Below are positions 1 to 7,201 of a stretch of DNA of 9,236 nucleotides, piece by piece. The stretch is taken from the NCBI GenBank assembly GCA_003645915.1, contig QNDG01000022.1, positions 1 to 9,236 of the forward strand, given 5' to 3'. The DNA is from Candidatus Zhuqueibacterota bacterium (lineage in GTDB: Bacteria > Zhuqueibacterota > QNDG01). The first letter of the stretch is position 1. The number at the start of each line of letters is the position of its first letter. The notes below the pieces were generated by a model that worked only from the letters and a program-made list of their open reading frames with translations, searched no databases and was not told the origin of the DNA. A program made the position numbers and the translations under genes.

Positions 1-2538
1 ACTGAAACCTTCCAGAGTTATTCCGCATTCATATCCCGCATTAACTTCCTTTACATCATCTTTAAATCGTTTCAGTGATGATAATTTCCCGTCATAAACG
101 ACTTTTCCGTCTCTTAATAAACGTGCAAGGCTGTTTCTTGTAACTTTACCGGAAGTAACATAACAACCTGCAATTGATCCGATCTTTGACGCTTTGAAAA
201 CAGTTCTTATTTCAACCTCGCCAATAGGCTCTTCGATTTTTTCCGGCTCCAGAAGACCTGAAAGTGCAAGTTTTATATCATTCACAACATCATAAATAAC
301 TTCATAAAGACGGATATCTATTTTTTCAGCTTTGGCCAGGTCAAGCGCCTTTGTATTCGGTTGTACATGAAAACCAATAATAACAGCTTCAGATGCCTGA
401 GCAAGAAGAACATCAGACTCATTAATTGCTCCCACGGCTTTATGTACAATACGTACGCTCACTTTATCAGTAGCAAGATTCATAAGAGAATCGCTTAATG
501 CTTCAACAGAACCGTCAACATCACCTTTGATTATTATGGAAAGCTCTTTAACTGTTCCTTCTGCTATATTTTTTGAAATCTGATCAAGAGTAAGACGTTT
601 GATCTGACGGAAATCCTGCTCTCTTTTGAGCTGCTGTCTCTTCATACTGACCTCTCTTGCTTCCTGCTCAGTATCAACAACCGTAAAAATATCTCCGGCC
701 TGAGGCATACCTGAAAATCCCATTACCTGAACAGGAGTTGAAGGGCCTGCTTCCTTAATTTTTTGTCCCTTATCATTTAACATGGCTCTTACACGCCCGT
801 GATAAGCTCCTGCAACAAAAATATTTCCTACGTAAAGTGTACCCCTCTGCACCAATAAGTTACCTATAATGCCTTTGCCTTTATCTTTTCTTGATTCGAG
901 AATTGCAGCCCGTGCTTTTCCTTCGGGATTTGCCTTAAGTTCAAGTATTTCAGCTTCAAGAAGTATTGCTTCCAGAAGAGAATCAACACCTGTACCTGTT
1001 TTTGCCGATACTTCAATGCACTGGTATTTTCCGCCCCAGTCCTCAACCAGAATATTATTTTCCGAAAGCTGCTGTTTAATTCTGTCGGGATTTGCATCCG
1101 GTTTGTCAATCTTGTTAATTGCAATAATTATCGGCACATTAGCAACTCTGGAATGATTTATTGCTTCAAGAGTCTGAGGCATAATACCATCATCAGCAGC
1201 AACAACAAGAACAACCATATCTGTTACCTGAGCTCCTCTTGCGCGCATTGCAGTAAATGCCTGATGTCCGGGAGTATCAAGAAAAGTTATTTTGTTCCCC
1301 TTAACTTCTACTTCATATGCTCCTATGTGCTGTGTTATGCCTCCTGATTCCTTTGAAATTATATTACTTCGTCTTATGTAATCAAGAAGAGATGTTTTTC
1401 CGTGATCAACATGCCCCATTATAGTTACAACCGGAGCTCTCGGTTTAAGTTTGGTTTCATCCTCATCCTCTTCCTGAATAATCTGTTCTTCCGTATCTTC
1501 ACCAAACTCTGTCAGGAACACAACGTCATAACCGAATTCATGGGTAAGCATTGTTATAATTTCTCTGTCAAGACGCTGATTAATTGTAACCATAAGCCCA
1601 AGAGACAGGCACGCTTTTATAACCTCTCCTGCTTCAACATCCATTAAATTTGCAAGTTCTGCAACTGAAGCAAATTCCGTTACTTTTATAACATTTTCTT
1701 CAACGCTCTCTTCTTCTTTCTGTTTCTCTTTTTTATATTTTTTCTTCCTCGGTGTATCGCTCATCTTAGCCAGTGTTTCTTTTATGGAAGCACTGATCTC
1801 TTTTTCATCGATTTTTACTGCAGGTTCCTTCTTTTTCTTCTTCCTGCGTTTACGTTTTTTACCGCTCTTTACTTCAGATTCAACATCAAAAGCTTCGGGC
1901 TCATGTTTCTTAAGTTTTTTCTTTTTACGGAATGTTTTTTCTTCAACAGGCTCGCCTTTTTTCTTGGATTTTTTAAGATGCCTTTTTTCTTCGGAACCTT
2001 CCTCCGCCTTTTTTTCAACTTTTTTAAGCGAGCGTTTTGGTTTAACAGATTTTTCCTGTTTCTGGCTTTCTTCAACAACAGGCTCTAACTGAATAATCTC
2101 TTTGGGTTTTTCTTCTTTTTCCTTTTTACTCTTTTCTTCCTCTGTCTTCTTTACTGGCTCAGGCTTAGTGGCTTTAAGCGCTTTTTTAGCTGCCTGTTTT
2201 GCTCTTTGTTCTGCCTTTTCCTTTCCTGTAACGGAAACAGGTTCCAACTCACCTTCTTTTGCCCGTTCAAGGATCTCATTTATCTCTTCGCGTATTAATT
2301 CTCTGCGTTTTTCCTCTTCAACCTTTTTAATTTCCAGTCTTTTTCTGAAATCCGATTCCTTGGTTTCAGATTCTTCAGCTTTCTGAAAATTTTCGGCCAC
2401 AAGAGCATACATTTCATCCGATACAGGAGCCATATGGTTCCTTATTTTAAAACCATTACCGTGCAAAAACTCTATCAGAGTTTCATTAGAAATGCTGAAC
2501 TCTTTCGCTACGCTGTACACTCGTTTTTTCTTAGCCAA
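1..2538 (-). CDS. infB: Translation initiation factor IF-2 (3' end cut by window edge)
   Basis: IF-2 is the GTPase that places initiator fMet-tRNA on the 30S subunit and promotes 50S joining. The frame is open for 846 codons from a TTG start to base 1. By comparison with other IF-2 proteins only about 15-25 C-terminal residues are missing. The N-terminus (LAKKKRVYSVAKEF) is the IF2-N motif, followed by a Lys/Glu-rich linker (about residues 70-280) and a second IF2-N-like segment (about 283-343). The GTPase motifs are GHVDHGKT at 375-382, DTPGH at 421-425, NKID at 475-478 and SAK at 511-513, followed by the beta-barrel, domain III and C-terminal domain. TTG is chosen because the conserved N-terminus begins there, an in-frame stop lies about 20 bases upstream with no ATG between, and AGGAAAAAGGG precedes it. 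It starts 48 bp after nusA, so the two are probably one transcript. Confidence 0.97.
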   Translation of the reverse strand, partial: MAKKKRVYSVAKEFSISNETLIEFLHGNGFKIRNHMAPVSDEMYALVAENFQKAEESETKESDFRKRLEIKKVEEEKRRELIREEINEILERAKEGELEPVSVTGKEKAEQRAKQAAKKALKATKPEPVKKTEEEKSKKEKEEKPKEIIQLEPVVEESQKQEKSVKPKRSLKKVEKKAEEGSEEKRHLKKSKKKGEPVEEKTFRKKKKLKKHEPEAFDVESEVKSGKKRKRRKKKKKEPAVKIDEKEISASIKETLAKMSDTPRKKKYKKEKQKEEESVEENVIKVTEFASVAELANLMDVEAGEVIKACLSLGLMVTINQRLDREIITMLTHEFGYDVVFLTEFGEDTEEQIIQEEDEDETKLKPRAPVVTIMGHVDHGKTSLLDYIRRSNIISKESGGITQHIGAYEVEVKGNKITFLDTPGHQAFTAMRARGAQVTDMVVLVVAADDGIMPQTLEAINHSRVANVPIIIAINKIDKPDANPDRIKQQLSENNILVEDWGGKYQCIEVSAKTGTGVDSLLEAILLEAEILELKANPEGKARAAILESRKDKGKGIIGNLLVQRGTLYVGNIFVAGAYHGRVRAMLNDKGQKIKEAGPSTPVQVMGFSGMPQAGDIFTVVDTEQEAREVSMKRQQLKREQDFRQIKRLTLDQISKNIAEGTVKELSIIIKGDVDGSVEALSDSLMNLATDKVSVRIVHKAVGAINESDVLLAQASEAVIIGFHVQPNTKALDLAKAEKIDIRLYEVIYDVVNDIKLALSGLLEPEKIEEPIGEVEIRTVFKASKIGSIAGCYVTSGKVTRNSLARLLRDGKVVYDGKLSSLKRFKDDVKEVNAGYECGITLEGFS

Positions 2539-2586
2539 TGTTGCCCTTTTTCCTGTTTAAATTAAACCAAACTATCCTGCTAAATT

Positions 2587-3843
2587 TTATTCTTCAAAAT
2601 CCTCTTCTTCTTCATAATAAGAAGAGAGAATTTCAAATAACTTTTCAACTGTTTTTCCGCCAAAGCCTTTAATCTCCGATATTACTTCCTGACCAGCATC
2701 CAGAACTTCATCAGCGGTTTCGTATCCTGCAGATGTAAGCTTGTCATACATAGTTTTTGTAAGCTCCGGAATATCCTCAAGAAGGAGTTTTTCCTCCTGT
2801 TCCTGGTCTGCTTCCCAGTCGGATTTTTTAACTGTTTTAATTTCATATCCGGTCAGTCTGGATGCCAGTTGTCTGTTCTGTCCGCCCCTGCCTATTGCAA
2901 GAGAAATTTCATCATCAGAAAGAATTGCTACAGCGGTTTTTTCTTCCTCATTAACAATAATCTGCAATGGCTTTGCAGGACTCAGTGCTCTTGCAATAAA
3001 AATTTCCGGTTCTGAGTTCCAGTTTATAACATCTATTTTTTCATTATTCAGTTCTTTTACAACTGCCTGAATTCTTACGCCTTTTAAGCCAACACACGCA
3101 CCTACAGCATCAATCCTGTTATCATTAGATGACACAGCGACTTTTGCTCTCTCTCCCGGAAATCTTGCAACTCCTTTGACTTCAATTATTCCGTCATATA
3201 TTTCCGGCACCTCTATTTCAAAGAGTCCTATTAACAATTTGGGATCAACCCGTGATACAATTACCTCCGGACCTTTGTTTGTTCTTGTAACCTGTTTAAT
3301 TACTGCTTTTAATGTATCGCCTCTGTAATATCTTTCGTTTGGAATCTGTTCTGACTTGGGAAGGCTTACTTCCATATTTTCTACTGAGATTAACACCTCT
3401 TCTCTGCTTATCTGCCTTATATCTCCGACAATAATTTCGCCGACCCTGTCTTTGAACTCTTCAAACAATATCTCTTTTTCCGCTTCACGGATTTTTTGAG
3501 TAAGAGTCTGTTTTGCTGAAGTAATTAATCTTCTTCCGAAAATAGACGGATCTATAATTTCAACAAATTCATCACCCAGTTCCAGATCAGGTTCTGTTTT
3601 CTTTGCATCCTCAAGAGATATTTCAGACACAGGATCTTCAACCTGCTCCACAATTGTTTTTATCTGGTATATCTCCACTTCACCTTTGTCCATATTGACA
3701 AAAATATCAAAATTATCAGCGCTGCCGTATTTACGCTTGATCATAGAGATAAACATAGCTTCAATTATGCCGCTTACAGCGTCTTTTGAGATATTTCTCT
3801 CTTTTACAATCTGCGATACTGCTTCAACAATATTTACATTCAT
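2587..3843 (-). CDS. nusA: Transcription termination/antitermination factor NusA
   Basis: NusA binds RNA polymerase and nascent RNA and modulates pausing, intrinsic termination and antitermination. The 418-residue protein shows an N-terminal polymerase-binding domain (about 1-130), an S1 domain (about 134-200), KH1 with the signature VGACVGLKGVRIQ (about 247-259) and KH2 with AIGRGGQNRQLASRL (about 316-330). A C-terminal helix-hairpin-helix segment (about 355-408, including IKGFGGKTVEKL) precedes an acidic tail (EEEEDFEE). It has one such C-terminal unit, whereas E. coli NusA (about 495 aa) has two acidic repeats. The ATG lies 19 bp after the rimP stop, with AGGGA about 10 bases upstream. The order rimP-nusA-infB is conserved in many bacteria and NusA autoregulates this operon in E. 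coli; whether it does so here is inference. Confidence 0.98.
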   Translation of the reverse strand: MNVNIVEAVSQIVKERNISKDAVSGIIEAMFISMIKRKYGSADNFDIFVNMDKGEVEIYQIKTIVEQVEDPVSEISLEDAKKTEPDLELGDEFVEIIDPSIFGRRLITSAKQTLTQKIREAEKEILFEEFKDRVGEIIVGDIRQISREEVLISVENMEVSLPKSEQIPNERYYRGDTLKAVIKQVTRTNKGPEVIVSRVDPKLLIGLFEIEVPEIYDGIIEVKGVARFPGERAKVAVSSNDNRIDAVGACVGLKGVRIQAVVKELNNEKIDVINWNSEPEIFIARALSPAKPLQIIVNEEEKTAVAILSDDEISLAIGRGGQNRQLASRLTGYEIKTVKKSDWEADQEQEEKLLLEDIPELTKTMYDKLTSAGYETADEVLDAGQEVISEIKGFGGKTVEKLFEILSSYYEEEEDFEE

Positions 3844-3862
3844 CTAAATTAATCCCTAATGT

Positions 3863-4330
3863 TTACCATTTTATTGCTTGTTTTGCCTTAATAATCTTAT
3901 CAAATGGAATCTCTATGCTGCTCTTTTTAACAACAATTCTGATTCCCGATTCATTTACTTCTTCAAGGCCGCCCTTAACCTTTTGTTTTGATTCGTCAAC
4001 ACCATAATAGGTAACCTCAATTGTACGTCCTCTGTTTCTGAGATAATCCTTCATGCTTGTAAAGGGTCTGTCTAACCCTGGCGATGAAACTTCGATTCTG
4101 TACGGGCCTTTTACATCGGAATCAAGATTCTCCAAAGCGCGTGAAATTTTTTTGTTAATTGCAGCGCACTCACCAATTGTAATACCGCCGGCTTTATCCA
4201 CATAAAACCTGAATACCTTTGTTGAGCCTCCCTTTAATTCAAGATCCACCAGATCTGCGCCTGATTCTTCAATCAAAGGCACCGCAGTTTTCTTTACCTT
4301 TTCAAGCACTTTTTCCAACTTAATCCCCAT
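3863..4330 (-). CDS. rimP: Ribosome maturation factor RimP
   Basis: RimP assists maturation of the 30S ribosomal subunit. The 155-residue protein matches the family's usual length and carries the hallmark YRIEVSSPGLDRPF near its middle, preceded by the alpha/beta N-terminal domain (VPLIEESGADLVDLELKGG) and followed by the Sm-like C-terminal domain (IEIPFDKIIKAKQAIKW). It heads the rimP-nusA-infB cluster. The start is uncertain. ATG at 4330 gives a normal N-terminus but is preceded by seven T's and has no Shine-Dalgarno sequence. GTG at 4354 would translate through the hairpin and add eight residues. TTG at 4318 has GGGG six bases upstream and would still keep the conserved domain. I prefer ATG 4330. 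The missing RBS together with the abutting hairpin suggests leader-based control. Confidence 0.92.
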   Translation of the reverse strand: MGIKLEKVLEKVKKTAVPLIEESGADLVDLELKGGSTKVFRFYVDKAGGITIGECAAINKKISRALENLDSDVKGPYRIEVSSPGLDRPFTSMKDYLRNRGRTIEVTYYGVDESKQKVKGGLEEVNESGIRIVVKKSSIEIPFDKIIKAKQAIKW

Positions 4331-4356
4331 AAAAAAAGTGGGTGTACCACCCACTT
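4331..4356 (-). terminator. Terminator-like hairpin abutting the rimP start codon
   Basis: Read on the minus strand, AAGTGGGTG, loop GTA, then CACCCACTT form a perfect 9-bp stem. Five further T's follow, so seven T's run in a row up to base 4331. The rimP ATG begins on the next base. This has the form of an intrinsic terminator, but no room is left for a promoter between it and rimP, so rimP transcription has to pass through it. It may therefore act as an attenuator or as a structure limiting translation initiation. The structure is seen directly; the function is inferred. Confidence 0.65.
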
Positions 4357-4365
4357 AGATAGCTT

Positions 4366-4394
4366 AATATATAAAATATTTTCCTTTTATGCAA
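4366..4394 (-). promoter_or_regulatory. Candidate sigma70-type promoter for rimP-nusA-infB
   Basis: On the minus strand TTGCAT (4394-4389), a 17-bp spacer and TATATT (4371-4366, five of six matches to TATAAT) form a plausible promoter. The -35 match is weak (three of six). Transcription would begin near 4358-4360, only a few bases before the hairpin that ends at the rimP ATG. The sequence is AT-rich, so chance matches are likely. Confidence 0.35.
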
Positions 4395-4403
4395 GGAAAA
4401 TAT
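4376..4403. repeat. 11-bp perfect inverted repeat after the TPR gene
   Basis: ATATTTTCCTT and AAGGAAAATAT are perfectly complementary around a 6-base loop. In the minus direction the stem is followed by TTTATATATT, so it could end the transcript of the upstream TPR gene, although the stem is AT-rich and the T tract is interrupted. It overlaps the -35 and spacer of the candidate rimP promoter, so it could also be an operator-like site. The symmetry is certain; the role is not. Confidence 0.6.
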
Positions 4404-4429
4404 ACAGAAACAATAATCCTTGTGCAGGA

Positions 4430-5107
4430 TCAGCTGTGACCTAAACTCTTCAGCTGAAACAGAACTTCGTTTTTAAATTCAAATGAAGGATAATTATCAA
4501 TAACTTTTTGTAAAATCTGCTTTGCTTTTACAGAATCACCGGAAGCAGCAAAGCATCTTGCAGCACTTTTAAAATAAAAAGGCGCTGAAAAAAGCTTATC
4601 AAATTCCGATGCAGCTTTCTCAAACATAGCAGCTGCTTCACTATACTTTTCCTGCATTTCCATACTTTGAGCTATTCCCGCATAACTTGAAGGTGCATAA
4701 ATCGGGTCTTTAGTGAGTGTTTTATAACAAATTGTAAAATATTTAATACTGTTATCATAATCCTTTAAATTATAATACGAATTTGCAACAAAAAATGCTG
4801 CCTCTCCTGCAGCTCTTGTACCTCTGTATTTGTCTATAATTTCCGGCATTTGCTGAACAACCTTATTATAATCCATCTGATAATAAAACTGTTCAACAAC
4901 AGAAAGCTGGCTTTCTGCTTTTATTTCCGCCTGCCTTTTACTGCGTACTGCCATAAGAACAATAAGAAGCACTACAATTATACCGCCGATTGCAATATTA
5001 ATCTGTTTTGAATGTTTTTTTAACCAATTCTGAACTTTCAGATAATTGGTTACCAAAGGATCTTCTTTTATCTCCTTTTTTGTTATTCTTTTTCTTGGTC
5101 GAAGCAT
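4430..5107 (-). CDS. Membrane-anchored tetratricopeptide repeat protein
   Basis: This 225-residue protein has a very basic N-terminus (RPRKRITKKEIK), a single hydrophobic segment at about residues 37-54 (IAIGGIIVVLLIVLMAV) and then helical TPR-like repeats. The clearest are around 101-134 (GEAAFFVANSYYNLKDYDNSIKYF), 138-171 (YAGIAQSMEMQEKYSEAAAMFEKA) and 178-210. The positive-inside rule predicts an N-in anchor with the TPR domain in the periplasm or outside, an architecture like YfgM/BamD-type proteins but not enough to assign either. The ATG has GGAG five bases upstream. It follows the response regulator by 30 bp, so the two are probably co-transcribed, and inverted repeats separate it from rimP. 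The fold is well supported; the specific role is unknown. TPR domains usually mediate protein-protein contacts. Confidence 0.9.
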   Translation of the reverse strand: MLRPRKRITKKEIKEDPLVTNYLKVQNWLKKHSKQINIAIGGIIVVLLIVLMAVRSKRQAEIKAESQLSVVEQFYYQMDYNKVVQQMPEIIDKYRGTRAAGEAAFFVANSYYNLKDYDNSIKYFTICYKTLTKDPIYAPSSYAGIAQSMEMQEKYSEAAAMFEKAASEFDKLFSAPFYFKSAARCFAASGDSVKAKQILQKVIDNYPSFEFKNEVLFQLKSLGHS

Positions 5108-5137
5108 AAAATCTCCAAATGTAAGTAATTTTTTCCG

Positions 5138-5506
5138 TTAATCCTGATTTAAAACATCTTTTACAATCTTTGCAACTGTTGTCTGAAGATCAGCCGGCTT
5201 TGTAAAAAACGGAAAACCATGATCATGCTGCTGCTGTAATACTTCGGCTTCATCAGCATAGCCTGTCATAAGTATAACCTTCTGCTGAGGATTTCTTCTC
5301 CTGAGCTCGTTTGCAAGTTCAAAACCGGACATAGTGGGCATACGAATATCTGTAATTACAAGATCAGGATGGAATCTCTCCCACTCGGACAGAGCATCTT
5401 CCCCGTTAAAAGCCATCCTTACATCATAGCCCTGGCGTTCCAGAAAACGTGCATAGACTCTGGCGATTGTATCCACATCATCAACAACTAGAATTTTTTC
5501 TTTCAT
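5138..5506 (-). CDS. Stand-alone response-regulator receiver protein (CheY-like)
   Basis: The protein is a single 122-residue receiver domain with no output domain. The expected residues are present: acidic pocket D9-D10 (ILVVDDV), phosphoacceptor D53 in LVITDIRMPTMSG, the switch residue T81 in ILMTGYAD, and conserved K103 in FFTKPADL. Such proteins accept phosphate from a histidine kinase and signal by protein contact or pass phosphate along a relay. No kinase is visible here, so the partner is unknown. The ATG follows AGGGGG with a 6-base gap. The 142 bp between it and the upstream tRNA gene hold only a weak promoter match (TTGAAA-N17-TAGTAA, 5588-5560 on the minus strand) and no clear terminator, so read-through from the tRNA is possible. 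A TPR gene follows 30 bp downstream. Confidence 0.95.
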   Translation of the reverse strand: MKEKILVVDDVDTIARVYARFLERQGYDVRMAFNGEDALSEWERFHPDLVITDIRMPTMSGFELANELRRRNPQQKVILMTGYADEAEVLQQQHDHGFPFFTKPADLQTTVAKIVKDVLNQD

Positions 5507-5648
5507 CCCGAACCCCCTGTATTAATATTTTATAAATGATTATTGGGGTATCTCTCTTTTTACTAGAAAAAGATTTTCCGTTTTTCAATTAACTTATGAC
5601 CGCATCTACCTGAGATAATTTTACGGACTGATTAATCCTGCCTTTCAG

Positions 5649-5721
5649 TACCCCAGGTAGGAATCGAACCTACGACACCCGGTTTAGGAAACCGGTGCTC
5701 TATCCCCTGAGCTACTGGGGC
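5649..5721 (-). tRNA. tRNA-Arg (anticodon CCU)
   Basis: The 73-nt cloverleaf reads well on the minus strand. The acceptor stem is GCCCCAG paired with CTGGGGT, with a G1-U72 wobble at its end. The D arm (AGCTCAGGGGATAGAGC) is normal. The anticodon stem CCGGT/ACCGG holds loop TTCCTAA, with anticodon CCT reading AGG codons. The T arm is GTAGG-TTCGATT-CCTAC. The discriminator is A73. The next bases are CTG, so CCA is not encoded and must be added by nucleotidyltransferase. The gene lies between the divergent M20 gene and the response-regulator gene. Confidence 0.97.
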
Positions 5722-5738
5722 AAAATCGTGTGCCAAAT

Positions 5739-5767
5739 AATTTATTAAACTAAACTTAAAAAGGCAA
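5739..5767 (-). promoter_or_regulatory. Candidate promoter for tRNA-Arg
   Basis: On the minus strand TTGCCT (5767-5762), a 17-bp spacer and TAAATT (5744-5739) each match the sigma70 consensus at four of six positions. The start would fall about 10 bases before the mature tRNA 5' end, a suitable leader for RNase P. It diverges from the M20 promoter, with the two -35 hexamers about 33 bp apart. Confidence 0.4.
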
Positions 5768-5799
5768 GATTTTTTTCAACTATAACAAACTAAATCGCC

Positions 5800-5828
5800 T
5801 TGATTTACTGGATATTGTTTCGTATAAT
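5800..5828 (+). promoter_or_regulatory. Sigma70-type promoter for the M20 peptidase gene
   Basis: TTGATT (5800-5805), a 17-bp spacer and a perfect TATAAT (5823-5828) form the best vegetative promoter match in the window. Transcription would start near 5835, giving a leader of about 34 bases that contains the strong Shine-Dalgarno sequence. This also argues that the open frame upstream of 5869 is not translated, because its possible TTG start is the -35 hexamer itself. Confidence 0.7.
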
Positions 5829-5857
5829 TGAAAACAGAGTACAAATTCACTTGGATC

Positions 5858-5863
5858 AGGAGG
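5858..5863 (+). promoter_or_regulatory. Strong Shine-Dalgarno deciding the M20 start
   Basis: AGGAGG ends five bases before the ATG at 5869. It fixes that codon as the start, rather than the in-frame TTG 69 bases upstream. Confidence 0.88.
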
Positions 5864-5868
5864 ATATT

Positions 5869-7110
5869 ATGGATAATACAGCTCTTCAGAAAATTTTAGA
5901 AAGAATAGATTCTTACAAAAATGAAACAATTGAGATCCAGAAAGGTCTTACTGCAATACCTGCATTAAGCCCTGAAAACGGCGGCACAGGAGAAAAAGAA
6001 AAATCGGATTACATAAAATCTCTTCTTGAGAAGCTCTCGTTTGATTCAATTGAAGAAATTGATGCACCGGATCCAAGAGTACCTGCAGGGATGAGGCCAA
6101 ATCTGATTGCACTGAAAAAGGGTAAAAACAGTGACCGCACAATCTGGATAATGAGCCACATGGATGTTGTTCCTCCCGGAGACAGGGAAAAATGGAACAC
6201 AGAACCTTATGAGGCAGTTGTTGACCGCGATAAAATTTACGGAAGAGGCACTGAAGACGACCAGCAGGGATTTGTATCATCATATCTTGCTGTAAAAGCT
6301 TTTGAAGAAGAAGGAATTACTCCGGAACTCAACATAGGCCTTGTTATTGTAGCTGACGAGGAGTCAGGTTCAAAGTTCGGAATTCAGCATGTAATCAAAG
6401 AAAGAAAAGAACTGTTTAAATCCGATGATATAATTATCATACCTGATGCGGGAGATCCAGAGGGTGTAACAATTGAAGTGGCTGAAAAATCAATCTTATG
6501 GATAAAATGCGAAACCCAGGGAAAGCAGACCCACGGCTCAACACCGGAAAAAGGGAAGAACGCTCACAAGGCTGCTGCTCATTTTATAGTAAAAATGAAC
6601 GAGCTTTATAAAGTTTACGACAAAAACGACCCGCTGTATGATCCTCCGATTTCCACATTTGAGCCAACAAAAAAAGAAAATAAAGTGGATAATATAAACA
6701 CTATTCCCGGATCAGACACAGTATATTTTGACTGCAGAATTCTTCCCGATTATTCAATCGATGAAATTAAGGGAACAGTAAGAAAATGGGCCCATGAAAT
6801 TGAGAATGAATTCGGTGTAACAATTAATTTAACATTTCCACAGTCAGAATCAGCACCGCCTCCCACTTCTGTTGATGCTCCTGCTGTGGGAGCACTAAAG
6901 AACGCAATAAAGGATTTAAGAAAAGTTGAGGCAAAAACTATCGGAATCGGCGGAGGAACTGTTGCAGCATACTTCAGAAGAGCAAATCTGCCTGCTGTGT
7001 GCTGGTGTACTCTTGAAGATACTCTTCACGCTCCCAATGAATTCTGTCTGATTAAAAATGTTCTGGACGATGCAAAAATCTTTGCTCACATAGGGCTGCA
7101 GACCCTGTAA
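5869..7110 (+). CDS. M20-family zinc metallohydrolase (peptidase/deacylase)
   Basis: This 413-residue cytoplasmic-looking protein (no signal peptide) has the full M20 (ArgE/DapE/ACY1/CPG2) catalytic set. H97 and D99 lie in IMSHMDVVPPGD. The bridging aspartate, probably D130, lies in YGRGTEDDQQG. General base E164 and metal ligand E165 lie in ADEESGS, D193 in IPDAGD, and the last ligand H387 in DTLHAPNE. H222 in KQTHGSTPEKG sits at the start of the lid/dimerisation domain (about 210-325). Family members cleave amide bonds of small N-acyl amino acids, succinyl-diaminopimelate or di/tripeptides. The TEDDQQG form and length suggest a peptidase or carboxypeptidase-type member, but the substrate cannot be told from sequence. 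It has its own promoter and strong RBS. epmA follows 91 bp later with no clear terminator between, so they may share a transcript. Confidence 0.95.
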   Translation: MDNTALQKILERIDSYKNETIEIQKGLTAIPALSPENGGTGEKEKSDYIKSLLEKLSFDSIEEIDAPDPRVPAGMRPNLIALKKGKNSDRTIWIMSHMDVVPPGDREKWNTEPYEAVVDRDKIYGRGTEDDQQGFVSSYLAVKAFEEEGITPELNIGLVIVADEESGSKFGIQHVIKERKELFKSDDIIIIPDAGDPEGVTIEVAEKSILWIKCETQGKQTHGSTPEKGKNAHKAAAHFIVKMNELYKVYDKNDPLYDPPISTFEPTKKENKVDNINTIPGSDTVYFDCRILPDYSIDEIKGTVRKWAHEIENEFGVTINLTFPQSESAPPPTSVDAPAVGALKNAIKDLRKVEAKTIGIGGGTVAAYFRRANLPAVCWCTLEDTLHAPNEFCLIKNVLDDAKIFAHIGLQTL

Positions 7111-7201
7111 AAAGCCGGTGCGGCTGCATTACGGATCAGAAATAAAAAAGTTGATGCTAAAGTAAATTTGTTTTGTCTGAACCGGGAACACAGAAGTACA
7201 T

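Noticed and set aside
869..1647. Several plus-strand open frames of 64-95 codons (869-1156, 1153-1347, 1402-1647)
   Set aside because: They lie antisense to conserved GTPase-domain codons of infB, lack RBSs and show no recognisable domain.
1784..2386. Ser/Phe-rich plus-strand frames and a Lys-rich minus-strand frame in the same stretch
   Set aside because: They are by-products of the low-complexity Lys/Glu linker of infB read in other frames; the infB frame itself runs straight through.
2555..2567. GTTTAA-A-TTAAAC inverted repeat between nusA and infB
   Set aside because: A 6-bp AT-only symmetry in AT-rich DNA is expected by chance, and no T tract or other signal accompanies it.
5600..5721. 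Phage or island attachment site at the tRNA-Arg 3' end
   Set aside because: tRNA-Arg genes are common integration sites, but there is no integrase and no duplicated tRNA 3' segment here; only a 7-base CAGGTAG match occurs nearby.
5800..5868. Upstream TTG start extending the M20 protein by 23 residues
   Set aside because: The TTG is the -35 hexamer of a good promoter, and AGGAGG sits at ideal distance from the ATG at 5869.
7111..7130. AGCCG-GTG-CGGCT hairpin directly after the M20 stop codon
   Set aside because: Only five base pairs and no T tract follow, so a terminator is not supported.
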